Source: Phymorhynchus buccinoides
Lineage: Eukaryota > Mollusca > Gastropoda > Neogastropoda > Raphitomidae
DNA: 64,000 nt
Assembly: GCA_017654935.2 (NCBI GenBank)
Contig: CM065700.1
Coordinates: 51,092,927-51,156,926 of the forward strand
Reading direction: 5' to 3'
Shown here: in pieces, positions 33,745 to 47,439 of the stretch
Position numbering within the stretch: the first letter of the stretch is position 1
How the letters are laid out: each line of letters starts with the position of its first letter
Notes under the pieces: generated by a model
The model's database searches: none
Seen by the model: the letters and a program-made list of their open reading frames with translations, nothing else
Told to the model about the DNA's origin: nothing
Translations under genes and position numbers: made by a program

Positions 33745-34285
33745 TATTAGTTTGTGATATAAGGTAGTGATATTAGATTAATGTTAATTAAGGTGGTGAT
33801 ATTAGATTAATGTTAATTAAGGTGGTGATATTAGATTAATGTTAATTAAGGTGGTGATATTAGATTAATGTTAATTAAGGTGGTGATATTAGATTAATGT
33901 CAATTTAGGTGGTGATATTAGATTAATGTTAATTAAGGTGGTGATATTAGATTAATGTTAATTTAGGTGGTGATATTAGATTAATGTTAATTAAGGTGGT
34001 GATATTAGATTAATGTTAATTTAGGTGGGGCACTGGGCAATTGTAAATATGCCCACTGCAGTTTGTGATATAAGGTAGTGATATTAGATTAATGTTAATT
34101 AAGGTGGTGATATTAGATTAATGTTAATTTAGGTGGTGATATTAGATTAATGTTAATTTAGGTGGGGCACTGGGCAATTGTAAATATGCCCACTGCAGTT
34201 TGTGATATAAGGTGGTGATATTAGATTAATGTTAATTTAGGTGGGGCACTGGGCAATTGTAAATATGCCCACTGCAGTTTACCAT
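33745..34285. repeat. Minisatellite, 29 bp unit, with ~70-110 bp second-order unit
   Basis: The base unit is GGTGGTGATATTAGATTAAT plus GTTAATTAA. A second module containing GGTGGGGCACTGGGCAATTG and CCCACTGCAGTTTGTGATAT recurs at about 34023, 34161 and 34238. Confidence 0.92.
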
Positions 34286-34325
34286 CATTTTTGTAATGAT
34301 CGTTAAATACTATTATCATAATTAG

Positions 34326-35192
34326 TGCACACAGACATTACACACAGACATCACACACATACATCACACACAGACATCACACACAGACATCACACTTAGA
34401 CATCACACACACACAGACATCACACTTAGACATCACACACACACAGACATCACACTTAGACATCACACACAGATATCACACACACACAGACATCACACTT
34501 AGACATCACACACAGACATCACACTTAGACATCACACACAGACATCACACACAGACATCACACTTAGACATCACACTTAGACATCACACACAGACATCAC
34601 ACACAGACAGACATCACACTTAGACATCACACACAGACATCACACTTAGACATCACACACAGACATCACACACAGAGATCACACTTAGACATCACACTTA
34701 GACATCACACAGACATCACACACAGACATCACACACAGACATCACACTCAGACATCACACACAGACATCACACTTCACACACAGACATCACACACAGACA
34801 TCACACACAGACATCACACACACATCATCACACACAGACATCACACTTAGACATCACACACAGACATCACACACAGACATCACACTTAGACATCACACAC
34901 AGACATCACACACAGACATCACACACAGACATCACACTTAGACATCACACACAGACATCACACACAGACATCACACTTAGACATCACACACAGACATCAC
35001 ACTTAGACATCACACTTAGACATCACACACAGACATCACACACAGACATCACACACAGACATCACACACAGAGATCACACTTAGACATCACACTTAGACA
35101 TCACACACAGACATCACACACAGTCATTACACACAGACATCACACACAGACATCACACTTATGCATCACACACAGACATCACACACAGACAT
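34326..35192. repeat. Minisatellite of ACATCACACACAG / ACATCACACTTAG
   Basis: Two 13-bp unit types alternate irregularly, about 65 units. Confidence 0.95.
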
Positions 35193-38100
35193 GGAAACAT
35201 AGTGCACATTACACAGGGAAACAAAGAGTACACATGGAAACAGAGTGCACATTACACAAGGAAACAGAGTGCACATTACACAGGGAAACAGAGTGCACAT
35301 TACACAGGGAAACAAAGAGTACACATTACACAGGGAAACAGAGTGCACATTACACAGGGAAACAGAGTGTGCACATTACACAGGGAAACAGAGTGTGCAC
35401 ATTACACAGGGAAACAGAGTGCACATCACACAGGGAAACAGAGTGCACATTACACAGGGAAACAAAGAGTGCACATTACACATGGAAACATAGTGCACAT
35501 TACACAGGGAAACAGAGTGCACATTACACAGGGAAACAGAGTGCACATTACACAGGGAAACAGAGTGCACATTACACAGGGAAACAGAGTGTGCACATTA
35601 CACAGGGAAAGAGTGTGCACATTACACAGGGGAACAGTGCACATTACACAGGGAAACAGAGTGTGCACATTACACAGGGAAACAGAGTGCACATTACACA
35701 GGGAAACAGAGTGCACATTACACAGGGAAACAGAGAGTGCACATTACACAGGGAAACAGAGTGCACATTACACAGAAACAGAGTGCACATTACACAGGGA
35801 AACAGAGTGTGCACATTACACATGGGAAACAGAGTGCACATTACACAGGGAAACAGAGTGCACATTACACAGGGAAACAGAGTGCACATTACACAGGGAA
35901 ACAGAGTGCACACATTACACAGGGAAACAGAGTGTGCACATTACACAGGGAAACAGAGAGTGCACATTACACAGGGAAACAGAGTGCACATTACACAGGG
36001 AAACAGAGTGTGCACATTACACAGGGAAACAGAGTGCACATTACACAGGGAAACAGAGTGCACATTACACAGGGAAACAGAGTGCACATTACACAGGGAA
36101 ACAGAGTGCACATTACACAGGGAAACAGAGTGCACATTACACAGGGAAACAGAGTGCACATTACACAGGGAAACAGAGTGCACATTACACAGGGAAACAG
36201 AGTGTGCACATTACACAGGGGAACACAGAGTGCACATTACACAGGGAAACAGAGTGCACATTACACAGGGAAACAGAGTGCACATTACACAGGGAAACAG
36301 AGTGCACATTACACAGGGAAACAGAGTGCACATTACACAGGGAAACAGAACAGAGTGCACATTACACAGGGAAACAGAGTGCACATTACACAGGGAAACA
36401 GGGAGAGTGCACATTACACAGGGAAACAGAGTGCACATTACACAGGGAAACAGAGTGCACATTACACAGGGAAACAGAGTGCACATTACACAGGGAAACA
36501 GAGTGTGCACATTACACAGGGAAACAGAGTGTGCACATTACACAGGGAAACAGAGTGCACATTACACAGGGAAACAGAGTGTGCACATTACACAGGGAAA
36601 CAGAGTGTGCACATTACACAGGGAAACAGAGTGTGCACATTACACAGGGAAACAGAGTGTGCACATTACACAGGGGAACAGAGTGTGCACATTACACAGG
36701 GGAACAGAGTGTGCACATTACACAGGGAAACAGAGTGCACATTACACAGGGAAACAGAGTGCACATTACACAGGGAAACAGAGTGCACATTACACAGGGA
36801 AACAGAGTGTGCACATTACACAGGGAAACAGAGAGTGCACATTACACAGGGAAACAGAGTGCACATTACACAGGGAAACAGAGTGTGCACATTACACAGG
36901 GAAACAGAGTGTGCACATTACACAGGGAAACAGAGTGCACATTACACAGGGAAACAGAGTGTGCACATTACACAGGGAAACAGAGTGCACATTACACAGG
37001 GAAACAGAGTGTGCACATTACACAGGGAAACAGAGTGTGCACATTACACAGGGAAACAGAGAGTGCACATTACACAGGGAAACAGAGTGTGCACATTACA
37101 CAGGGAAACAGAGTGCACATTACACAGGGAAACAGAGTGTGCACATTACACAGGGAAACAGAGTGTGCACATTACACAGGGAAACAGAGTGTGCACATTA
37201 CACAGGGAAACAGAGTGTGCACATTACACAGGGGAACAGAGTGTGCACATTACACAGGGAAACAGAGTGTGCACATTACACAGGGAAACAGAGTGCACAT
37301 TACACAGGGAAACAGAGTGCACATTACACAGGGAAACAGAGAGTGCACATTACACAGGGGAACAGAGTGTGCACATTACACAGGGGAACAGAGTGTGCAC
37401 ATTACACAGGGAAACAGAGTGCACATTACACAGGGAAACAGAGTGTGCACATTACACAGGGAAACAGAGTGCACATTACACAGGGAAACAGAGTGTGCAC
37501 ATTACACAGGGAAAACAGAGTGCACATTACACAGGGGAACAGAGTGCACACTACACAGGGAAACAGAGTGTGCACATTACACAGGGAAACAGAGTGCACA
37601 TTACACAGGGAAACAGAGTGCACATTACACAGGGAAACAGAGTGTGCACATTACACAGGGAAACAGAGTGCACATTACACAGGGAAACAGAGTGTGCACA
37701 TTACACAGGGAAAAAGAGTGCACATTACACAGGGGAACAGAGTGTGCACATTACACAGGGAAACAGAGTGCACATTACACAGGGAAACAGAGTGCACATT
37801 ACACAGGGAAACAGAGTGCACATTACACAGGGAAACAGAGTGTGCACATTACACAGGGAAACAGAGAGTGCACATTACACAGGGAAACAGAGTGTGCACA
37901 TTACACAGGGAAACAGAGTGTGCACATTACACAGGGAAACAGAGTGCACATTACACAGGGAAACAGAGTGCACATTACACAGGGAAACAGAGTGCACATT
38001 ACACAGGGAAACAGAGTGCACATTACACAGGGAAACAGAGTGCACATTACACAGGGAAACAGAGTGTGCACACATTACACAGGGAAACAGAGTGTGCACA

Positions 38101-40328
38101 TTACACAGGGAAACAGAGTGTGCACATTACACAGGGAAACAGAGTGTGCACATTACACAGGGAAACAGAGTGTGCACATTACACAGGGAAACAGAGTGCA
38201 CATTACACAGGGAAACAGAGTGTGCACATTACACAGGGAAACAGAGTGCACATTACACAGGGAAACAGAGTGCACATTACACAGGGAAACAGAGTGCACA
38301 TTACACAGGGAAACAGAGTGGGGGAACAGAGTGTGCACATTACACATGGGAAACAGTGTGCACATTACACAGGGAAACAGAGTGCACATTACACAGGGAA
38401 ACAGAGTGTGCACATTACACAGGGAAACAGAGAGTGCACATTACACAGGGAAACAGAGTGCACATTACACAGGGAAACAGAGTGCACATTACACAGGGAA
38501 ACAGAGTGCACATTACACAGGGAAACAGAGTGCACATTACACAGGGAAACAGAGTGTGCACATTACACAGGGGAAACAGAGTGTGCACATTACACAGGGA
38601 AACAGAGAGTGCACATTACACAGGGAAACAGAGTGCACATTACACAGGGAAACAGAGTGCACATTACACAGGGAAACAGAGTGTGCACATTACACAGGGA
38701 AACAGAGTGCACATTACACAGGGAAACAGAGTGCACATTACACAGGGAAACAGAGTGTGCACATTACACAGGGAAACAGAGAGTGCACATTACACAGGGA
38801 AACAGAGTGTGCACATTACACAGGGAAACAGAGTGTGCACATTACACAGAAACAGAGTGTGCACATTACACAGGGAAACAGAGTGTGCACAGAGTGCACA
38901 TTACACAGGGAAACAGAGTGTGCACATTACACAGGGAAACAGAGTGCACATTACACAGGGAAACAGAGTGTGCACATTACACAGGGAAACAAAGAGTGCA
39001 CATTACACAGGGAAACAGTGCACATTACACAGGGAAACAGAGTGTGCACATTACACAGGGAAACAGAGTGCACATTACACAGGGAAACAGAGTGTGCACA
39101 TTACACAGGGAAACAGAGTGCACATTACACAGGGAAACAGAGTGTGCACATTACACAGGGAAACAAAGAGTGCACATTACACAGGGAAACAGAGTGCACA
39201 TTACACAGGGAAACAGAGTGTGCACATTACACAGGGAAACAGAGTGTGCACATTACACAGGGAAACAGAGTGCACATTACACAGGGAAACAGAGTGTGCA
39301 CATTACACAGGGAAACAGAGTGCACATTACACAGGGAAACAGAGTGCACATTACACAGGGAAACAGAGTGTGCACATTACACAGGGAAACAGAGTGCACA
39401 TTACACAGGGAAACAGAGTGTGCACATTACACAGGGAAACAGAGAGTGCACATTACACAGGGAAACAGAGTGTGCACATTACACAGGGAAACAAAGAGTG
39501 CACATTACACAGGGAAACAGAGTGTGCACATTACACAGGGAAACAGAGTGCACACTACACAGGGAAACAGAGTGTGCACATTACACAGGGAAAGAGAGTG
39601 TGCACATTACACAGGGAAACAGAGTGTGCACATTACACAGGGAAACAGAGTGCACATTACACAGGGAAACAAAGAGTGCACATTACACAGGGAAACAGAG
39701 TGCACATTACACAGGGAAACAGAGAGTGCACATTACACAGGGAAACAGAGAGTGCACATTACACAGGGAAACAGTGCACATTACACAGGGAAACAGTGTG
39801 CACATTACACAGGGAAACAGAGTGCACATTACACAGGGAAACAGAGTGCACATTACACAGGGAAACAAAGAGTGCACATTACACAGGGAAACAAAGAGTG
39901 CACATTACACAGGGAAACAGAGTGTGCACATTACACAGGGAAACATAGTGCACACTACACAGGGAAACAGAGTGCACATTACACAGGGAAACAGAGAGTG
40001 CACATTACACAGGGAAACAGAGTGCACATTACACAGGGAAACAGAGTGCACATTACACAGGGAAACAGAGAGTGCACATTACACAGGGAAACTGCACATT
40101 ACACAGGGAAACAGTGCACATTACACAGGGAAACAGAGTGCACATTACACAGGGAAACAGAGTGCACATTACACAGGGAAACATAGTGCACATTACACAG
40201 GGAAACAGAGTGCACATTACACAGGGAAACAGAGTGCACATTACACAGGGAAACAGAGTGCACATTACACAGGGAAACAGAGTGCACATTACACAGGGAA
40301 ACAGAGTGCACATTACACAGGGAAACCC
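35193..40328. repeat. 5.1-kb minisatellite, 24-28 bp unit, ~205 copies
   Basis: The unit is AGAGTGCACATTACACAGGG plus AAAC, with +2 (GTGTGCAC or GAGAGTGC) and other small variants. None of the variants creates stops, so all three forward frames stay open for over 4 kb (35202-40349 is the longest). Peptides are simple 8-residue repeats that change frame with every +2 unit, so no protein is inferred. Confidence 0.97.
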
Positions 40329-40371
40329 ATCTGCTTGTTTCTGATATAAGTGTATGGGGTTTCCGTAGGGA

Positions 40372-41242
40372 ACTTGTGGATTGCAGATCTAATGTGCGCG
40401 TGCCCTAATTGTTCTATTATTACTGGTTCACTCAGATCTAATGTGCGCGTGCCCTAATTGTTCTATTATTACTGGTTCAATCAGATCTAATGTGCGCATG
40501 CCCTTAGTGTTCTATTATTACTGGTTCACTCTCAATTGCCTGTGGATTGCAGATCTAATGTGCGCATGCCCTTAGTGTTTTATTATTACTGGTTCACTCA
40601 GATCTAATGTGCGCATGCCCTTAGTGTTTTATTATTACTGGTTCACTCAGATCTAATGTGCGCATGCCCTTAGTGTTCTATTATTACTGGTTCACTCAGA
40701 TCTAATGTGCGCATGCCCTTAGTGTTCTATTATTACTGGTTCACTCAGATCTAATGTACGCATGCCCTTAGTGTTCTATTATTACTGGTTCACTCAGATC
40801 TAATGTGCGCATGCCCTTAGTGTTCTATTATTACTGGTTCACTCAGATCTAATGTGCGCATGCCCTTAGTGTTTTATTATTACTGGTTCACTCAGATCTA
40901 ATGTGCGCATGCCCTTAGTGTTCTATTATTACTGGTTCACTCAGATCTAATGTACGCATGCCCTTAGTGTTCTATTATTACTGGTTCACTCAGATCTAAT
41001 GTGCGCATGCCCTTAGTGTTCTATTATTACTGGTTCACTCAGATCTAATGTGCGCATGCCCTTAGTGTTTTATTATTACTGGTTCACTCAGATCTAATGT
41101 GCGCATGCCCTTAGTGTTCTATTATTACTGGTTCACTCAGATCTAATGTACGCATGCCCTTAGTGTTCTATTATTACTGGTTCACTCAGATCTAATGTGC
41201 GCATGCCCTTAGTGTTTTATTATTACTGGTTCACTCACAATT
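40372..41242. repeat. Minisatellite, 49 bp unit, ~17 copies
   Basis: The unit is CAGATCTAATGTGCGCATGC, CCTTAGTGTTCTATTATTAC and TGGTTCACT. The first copies carry CCTAATTG instead of CTTAGTG. Higher-order order of TGTACG and TTTTATT variants is visible, period about 245 bp. Confidence 0.95.
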
Positions 41243-42195
41243 GCCTTTGGTTTTGTAAAATCCTGCCCAAGGTTTATCTCACACTAAACAGAATCTCAGA
41301 TTTGTTTGTCCTCTATTATTTCTGTTTCGTCCTGTGAGACATGAAGCGTCACAACATGATCCTAGGATCAATCTTTATAGGAATAGTTGGAGATTTGTAC
41401 TGTTCTGTTTAATATTGTTCACATATCTGGCTTTCGAATAGAATCTCATGCGTTGTTTACATTGTGAATATCAATTTTGCTCGTTGCTTTTTTTGTTTAA
41501 AACCCCCCTCATTTGTTCGAACATGCAGAAAGATTCACAGTATTGATGTGTTATTTTTATGCAGTTCAGTGTGTATTTGTCGTGCCCCCCCCCCCCCCCC
41601 CCCCCTTTTTTTTAACTTTGTAAATGTAGACCTGTTTACCCCTATTTTGCAAATTTGTAATTTCTGAAACAAAAAATAGTAATTTTGCCCCCAAAATGTA
41701 ATCCAATGAACGGCCGATTCTTCTTAACAAAATCCGATTAACAAGAAAACTATTTGTAATTACACAATTTTATGCAAGCAATAGTGCACTGGGAGACCTT
41801 TAAAAACATTTTTTAAACATGTATTGGCCTTTTCTCTTTCAAACTCAGCTTACTAACCTGTTCAAACTGCTTGTGATCTTTGGATATCTGGTACTGGTGT
41901 TCAGTCAGTTCATGAAGGGGCTGGTGGATGTAGGAGCTTTTCCCTGCAACCATTCATTTGAAGTAGTCTAAAGGGAAGACTAGTTCTGATGTCATCAATT
42001 AAAAACACTCTTGGTGCTTTTGCTCTAGCTTGAATAAAACAAAGTCAGTTTGTGTGTGCTTTCAGCGTCCTTTTTGGCATTGACATGTGTTGGGTGCTTC
42101 AGCGTCTTACAGTGAGTTTCAATGTGGTACTGACCTGAGTGTGCGATACTAATGTCCTTCCAGCAGTAGACACAGAACACATGCACGGCACCTAG
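41243..42195. other. Mostly unique spacer, poly-C tract, no gene seen
   Basis: It contains a C20-type run at 41585-41605 and, at about 41625, ACCTGTTTACCCCTATTTTG, which resembles the end of the element at 42199-42404. No coding support. Confidence 0.45.
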
Positions 42196-42198
42196 CGC

Positions 42199-42404
42199 CA
42201 GACCTGTTTACTCTACTCTTTTCCAGTAGTATTCTACTCAATTTGGACCTCTACTACTCTTCAAAATTGAAAATAATGCTCTAATTACTCATTTTCAGTG
42301 AACATTGTTTGATGGTTTAATGAAGAGGACTACTCATTTCACACAAAAACTACTCATTTCAGTTATCCAGACTACTCAAGACTTGTGTAGGGGGTAAACA
42401 GGTC
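42199..42404. mobile_element. Small element with ACCTGTTTAC inverted ends
   Basis: The left end is GACCTGTTTACTCTACTC and the right end GGGGGTAAACAGGTC, an inverted repeat of about 12-15 bp. The interior is rich in CTACTC. It interrupts a CTAGCGCC-rich sequence present on both sides. A similar end occurs at 41625. Superfamily not determined. Confidence 0.5.
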
Positions 42405-42539
42405 AGTAGCGCCGAACATCGGCGAACGCCTAGCGCCGAACGTCGTTTCCAGGAATTTCTGTGCCACTTTTGGTGTCTTTCCATCAGATTTTGGATCATT
42501 TGACCTAGAACTCTCACCATGCGGTCGCTTTGACGCCAT
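42405..42539 (-). other. Possible first coding exon or gene remnant, uncertain
   Basis: The reverse frame from an ATG near 42538 reads MASKRPHGESSRSNDPKSDG, then KTPKVAQKFLETTFGARR before running into the ACCTGTTTAC element and a stop. The composition is hydrophilic and lysine/serine-rich, unlike the surrounding arrays. There is no recognised homologue and no clear donor. It may be a chance frame. Confidence 0.2.
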
Positions 42540-42589
42540 CTTGAAACAGAACGAAAAGAAATTTACGCGCGTTGTATAATAATAATAAT

Positions 42590-42650
42590 AGGGGATACTT
42601 ATATAGCGCGATACCCCACATTGGGCTAATCGCGCTTTACAACAGTATAA
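42590..42650. repeat. Dispersed-repeat-like motif
   Basis: After an (ATA)n run comes GGGGATACTTATATAGCGCG, then GCTAATCGCGCTTTACAA. Similar 'TATATAGCGC ... GCGCTTTACAA' blocks are common dispersed sequences in marine invertebrates, as far as I recall; family not named. Confidence 0.35.
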
Positions 42651-42849
42651 ATGCATTACAAATCATTTTTAAAAAAACCCACATATAGTTAACAGCATCA
42701 TATTAAAGTGTTATACGTAAAATCACAAATTGAATAAAAACATTTATCAATGAAGACAATATAAAACAGCACGTCACACGAAAACTATGGGTAATATACA
42801 ACTTTTAAAATATGACTGCACAGAAACAACAATACAATAATAACATACG

Positions 42850-43048
42850 GTACACTTACACGCCAACACCCACAGGCTCACGCACACACGTGCGCACGCG
42901 CACCCGCACCCACCCAGACTCACACACGCACACACACGCGTTCGCGCGCACACACACATGCGTTCGCGCGCACACATACACACACACAGATGGACGCTGT
43001 TGATTGACCGCAAGACCAAAACACAGACAAGCCAACGGCAGAGAGAGA

Positions 43049-43082
<34 letters not shown>

Positions 43083-43115
43083 CTGAGGGGGGTGACAAAA
43101 GGGGAGGGGAGAAAA
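42850..43115. repeat. (CACACG)n microsatellite and G22-type tract
   Basis: CA/CG-rich alternating sequence at 42885-42990, then GAGAGAGA followed by a long G run at about 43051-43082. Proline- and glycine-rich frames are artefacts. Confidence 0.9.
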
Positions 43116-43619
43116 AAAAAGTTAGAGACAGACAAACACAGACAGTGTGTATGCTGGGAACCGGAATGACTTTTCACCGCATTGTTTCAAAAGCATCGTT
43201 CTGTGAAGCATAGGCTTTCAGTTGTATGGCATGGGCATTTGTTCAGTTTTGGTGGGATTGTATTAGAGAACTTTGAAGTCATTTTACATTGCACACACTT
43301 GAAACCAGTCTTATAAGAACTGAAAACATTTTGTCGTTTATCTAACATTATGTTGTGTCGCACAAACTTTTAAATGACTATCTCTTGTATGAATTGTAAA
43401 TCATGAGTCTTGAATGGCTTAAGGCTTTACTTACCTTGCCTAAAACTGATTTTTTTGTTTTTAAATTGCACAGGCTTTCAAATCAGGTTTTTTTGCTTCG
43501 AGTTCACCATTGCTATATTAACTTAAAATCATGTTGAGTTGCAGTGATAGTTCACTCTGTACCTGATTAATCTGTACAGATGTTCATTAATCATTTATAA
43601 CAGTTTTTAACTTTGTCAC
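43116..43619. other. Unique AT-rich spacer, no gene seen
   Basis: Non-repetitive. Nothing recognised on either strand. Confidence 0.4.
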
Positions 43620-43659
43620 TCTAACCATTCCCCGTCAGTGCTTGGTTCATGAATATTTG

Positions 43660-43990
43660 TGACCCATGGACCATATTGGTTCATGAATATTTATGACCCA
43701 TGGACCATGTTGGATCATGAATACTGTAAAATCCTTAACAAACACCTAATATCTAGCAAATGGCCACCCCCCACTTTGGGCCAAAAAGTGGTTTCTTTTT
43801 CTTCGTACAAAGGGGTGTATGCCTAGCAAATGCCCATCCCCTGATTTGGTCCAAAATCTATGCAGAGGAGGCGTTTGCTGGGGATTTTACGGTATTTATA
43901 ACCCAAGGACCATGCTTGGTTTGATGAATATTTATGACCCTTGGATCATGAATATTTATGAACCATTATCAATGCGTTGCTCAGGATCTT
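43660..43990. repeat. ~40 bp repeat of TCATGAATATTTATGACCCA, MITE-interrupted
   Basis: Copies of TTCATGAATATTTGTGACCC, then ATGGACCATATTGG, recur at about 43648, 43679, 43711 and 43921-43960. One copy is split by the element at 43724-43892. Confidence 0.75.
43724..43892. mobile_element. MITE, TA-flanked, ~28 bp inverted ends
   Basis: The left end CTGTAAAATCCTTAACAAAC and the inverse of the right end (CGTAAAATCCCCAGCAAACG) match at about 80%. TA occurs on each side (43722-43723, 43893-43894). The neighbouring repeat CATGAATATTTATGACC shows the empty site. TA duplication suggests the Tc1/mariner superfamily. Confidence 0.7.
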
Positions 43991-44069
43991 ACAATGATAC
44001 CCACAAATCAAGAAATCGGCGTAATCTTGGGAATGTGGGCAATGTAGTTCAGTGTTTTGCTCCAATATA

Positions 44070-44937
44070 CCCCAACCTCCTAGTATGACTGGACAATATA
44101 CCCCAACCTCCTAGTATGACTGGATAATATACCCCAACCTCCTGGTATGACTGGACAATATACCCCAACCTCCTGGTATGACTGGACAATATACCACAAC
44201 CTCCTGGTATGACTGGACAATATACCCCAACCTCCTGGTATGACTGGACAATATACCCCAACCTCCTAGTATGACTGGACAATATACCCCAACCTCCTAG
44301 TATGACTGGACAATATACCCCAACCTCCTGGTATGACTGGACAATATACCCCAACCTCCTGGTATGACTGGACAATATACCCCAACCTCCTAGTATGACT
44401 GGACAATATACCCCAACCTCCTAGTATGACTGGACAATATACCCCAACCTCCTAGTATGACTGGACAATATACCCCAACCTCTTAGTAAGTATGACTGGA
44501 CAATATACCCCAACCTCCTAGTAAGTATGACTGGACAATATACCCCAACCTCCTAGTATGACTGGACAATATACCCCAACCTCCTAGTATGACTGGACAA
44601 TATACCCCAACCTCCTAGTATGACTGGACAATATACCCCAACCTCCTAGTATGACTGGACAATATACCCCAACCTCCTAGTAAGTATGACTGGACAATAT
44701 ACCCCAAACTCCTGGTATGACTGGACAATATACCCCAACCTCCTAGTATGACTGGACAATATACCCCAACCTCCTAGTATGACTGGACAATATACCCCAA
44801 CCTCTTAGTAAGTATGACTGGACAATATACCCCAACCTCCTAGTAAGTATGACTGGACAATATACCCCAACCTCCTAGTAAGTATGACTGGACAATATAC
44901 CCCAACCTCCTAGTAAGTATGACTGGACTGTCCATTT
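44070..44937. repeat. Minisatellite, 31-35 bp unit, ~28 copies
   Basis: The unit is TATGACTGGACAATATACCC plus CAACCTCCTAG. Some units carry AGTAAG (4 bp longer). Confidence 0.96.
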
Positions 44938-45097
44938 GAGCAAATTCTCTCCCTGTGTTGCCCCAAAGCCCAAAATAATCAAATCATCCAGCCGTATTGT
45001 CTGAATGGTTTGGTTTAGTGCAGGCCATCATTTGTTAAATATTGCACAGGCGGACACTTCTGTCCCAATATGCCCTAAGATTGTTTCATAATGGGCG

Positions 45098-46872
45098 ACG
45101 ACAAAGTGTTGCCTCCATACATCCCATGACAATAAAGTGTTCCCTCCATACATCCTATGACAACAGTGTTGCCTCCATACATCCTATGACAACAAAGTGT
45201 TGCCTCCATACATCCTATGACAATAAAGTGTTGCCTCCAAAGATCCTATGACAACAAAGTGTTGCCTCCATACATCCTCTGACAACAGTGTTGCCTCCAT
45301 ACATCCCATGACAACAAAGTGTTCCCTCCATACATCCTCTGACAACAGTGTTGCCTCCATACATCCTATGACAACAAAGTGTTGCCTCCATACATCCTCT
45401 GACAACAAAGTGTTGCCTCCATACATCCCATGACAACAAAGTGTTCCCTCCATACATCCTCTGACAACAGTGTTGCCTCCATACATCCTCTGACAACAGT
45501 GTTGCCTCCATACATCCTCTGACAACAGTGTTGCCTCCATACATCCTCTGACAACAAAGTGTTCCCTCCATACATCCTATGACAATAAAGTGTTGCCTCC
45601 ATACATCCTCTGACAACAGTGTTGCCTCCATACATCCTCTGACAACAGTGTTGCCTCCATACATCCTCTGACAATAAAGTGTTGCCTCCATACATCCTCT
45701 GACAACAAAGTGTTGCCTCCATACATCCTATGACAATAAAGTGTTGCCTCCATACATCCCATGACAACAAAGTGTTCCCTCCATACATCCTCTGACAACA
45801 GTGTTGCCTCCATACATCCTCTGACAACAGTGTTGCCTCCATACATCCTCTGACAACAGTGTTGCCTCCATACATCCTCTGACAATAAAGTGTTGCCTCC
45901 ATACATCCCATGACAACAAAGTGTTGCCTCCATACATCCTCTGACAACAAAGTGTTGCCTCCATACATCCTATGACAATAAAGTGTTGCCTCCATACATC
46001 CTATGACAATAAAGTTGCCTCCATACATCCCATAACAACAAAGTGTTGCCTCCATACATCCCATGACAACAAAGTGTTGCCTCCATACATCCTCTGACAA
46101 CAAAGTGTTGCCTCCATACATCCTCTGACAACAAAGTGTTGCCTCCATACATCCCATGACAACAAAGTGTTGCCTCCATACATCCCATGACAACAAAGTG
46201 TTGCCTCCATACATCCCATGACAACAAAGTGTTGCCCCCATACATCCCATGACAACAAAGTGTTGCCTCCATACATCCCATGACAACAAAGTGTTGCCCC
46301 CATACATCCCATGACAACAAAGTGTTGCCCCCATACATCCCATGACAACAAAGTGTTGCCCCCATACATCCCATGACAACAAAGTGTTGCCTCCATACAT
46401 CCCATGACAACAAAGTGTTGCCCCCATACATCCCATGACAACAAAGTGTTGCCTCCATACATCCCATGACAACAAAGTGTTGCCTCCATACATCCCATGA
46501 CAACAAAGTGTTGCCTCCATACATCCCATGACAACAAAGTGTTGCCTCCATACATCCCATGACAACAAAGTGTTGCCTCCATACATCCCATGACAACAAA
46601 GTGTTGCCTCCATACATCCCATGACAACAAAGTGTTGCCTCCATACATCCCATGACAACAAAGTGTTGCCTCCATACATCCCATGACAACAAAGTGTTGC
46701 CTCCATACATCCCATGACAACAAAGTGTTGCCTCCATACATCCCATGACAACAAAGTGTTGCCTCCATACATCCTATGACAACAAAGTGTTGCCTCCATA
46801 CATCCCATGACAACAAAGTGTTGCCTCCATACATCCCATGACAACAAAGTGTTGCCTCCATACATCCTATGA
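45098..46872. repeat. Minisatellite, 28-31 bp unit, ~57 copies
   Basis: The unit is CATCCCATGACAACAAAGTG plus TTGCCTCCATA. The left half mixes variants CATCCTCTGACAACAGTG (3 bp shorter) and CATCCTATGACAATAAAG. The right half is nearly homogeneous. The 525-codon reverse frame is an artefact. Confidence 0.96.
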
Positions 46873-47439
46873 GCAACCTGGACAGACAGCATGAGCATTG
46901 TGTAAACAGTTTGCCCCCAAACTATTGTAAAGTGTTCACCCAATACCCTCCCAGATCATCTCTGAGATGTTGTGTTAGTATTGGGACATCTTTTGTTGGT
47001 TTTTACTTTTGTTTCATCTACTTCACACTGAGATTGAGACTCCTTTGGATGTCATCATTTTTACTCATGTTATTTTACAGCGAGATTGTGTGTATATTGT
47101 TTTACCGGTTTTTCTCTCTCCCCTTTTAGATTCATGTTTGGTTTCTCTTAATTCACATAAGGCCGAAGCCTCTTTGTGTGTACATATCTGAATGGTTTTG
47201 ACGTTTTTCTCTTTAGTTTCAGCATCTGTTTACCCCACATTGGGGTTTATGCACCTTTGTTTTCTTGTAGGTTTTTTTCCCCCTCTGTCTGGCTTGAAAT
47301 GTTTTTTGTTCCTATGTATTTCACTTTAATGACATTGAATTCTTGCTCTGTGTGTTTACAGTGGTTTTCTTTTTGTTTTCACTTTTCATATATTTTATAC
47401 TGGCACTGAACTTCCTATGTCCATAGTTTGGACGGCTTA
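46873..47439. other. T-rich unique spacer, no gene seen
   Basis: No exon or element recognised. Confidence 0.4.

Noticed and set aside
35202..40349. 1715-codon open frame on the plus strand
   Set aside because: It consists only of 24-28 bp tandem units and all three forward frames are open. The peptide switches repeat type with each 2-bp variant.
45366..46943. 525-codon reverse open frame
   Set aside because: Pure reading of a 31-bp minisatellite, equally open in several reverse frames.
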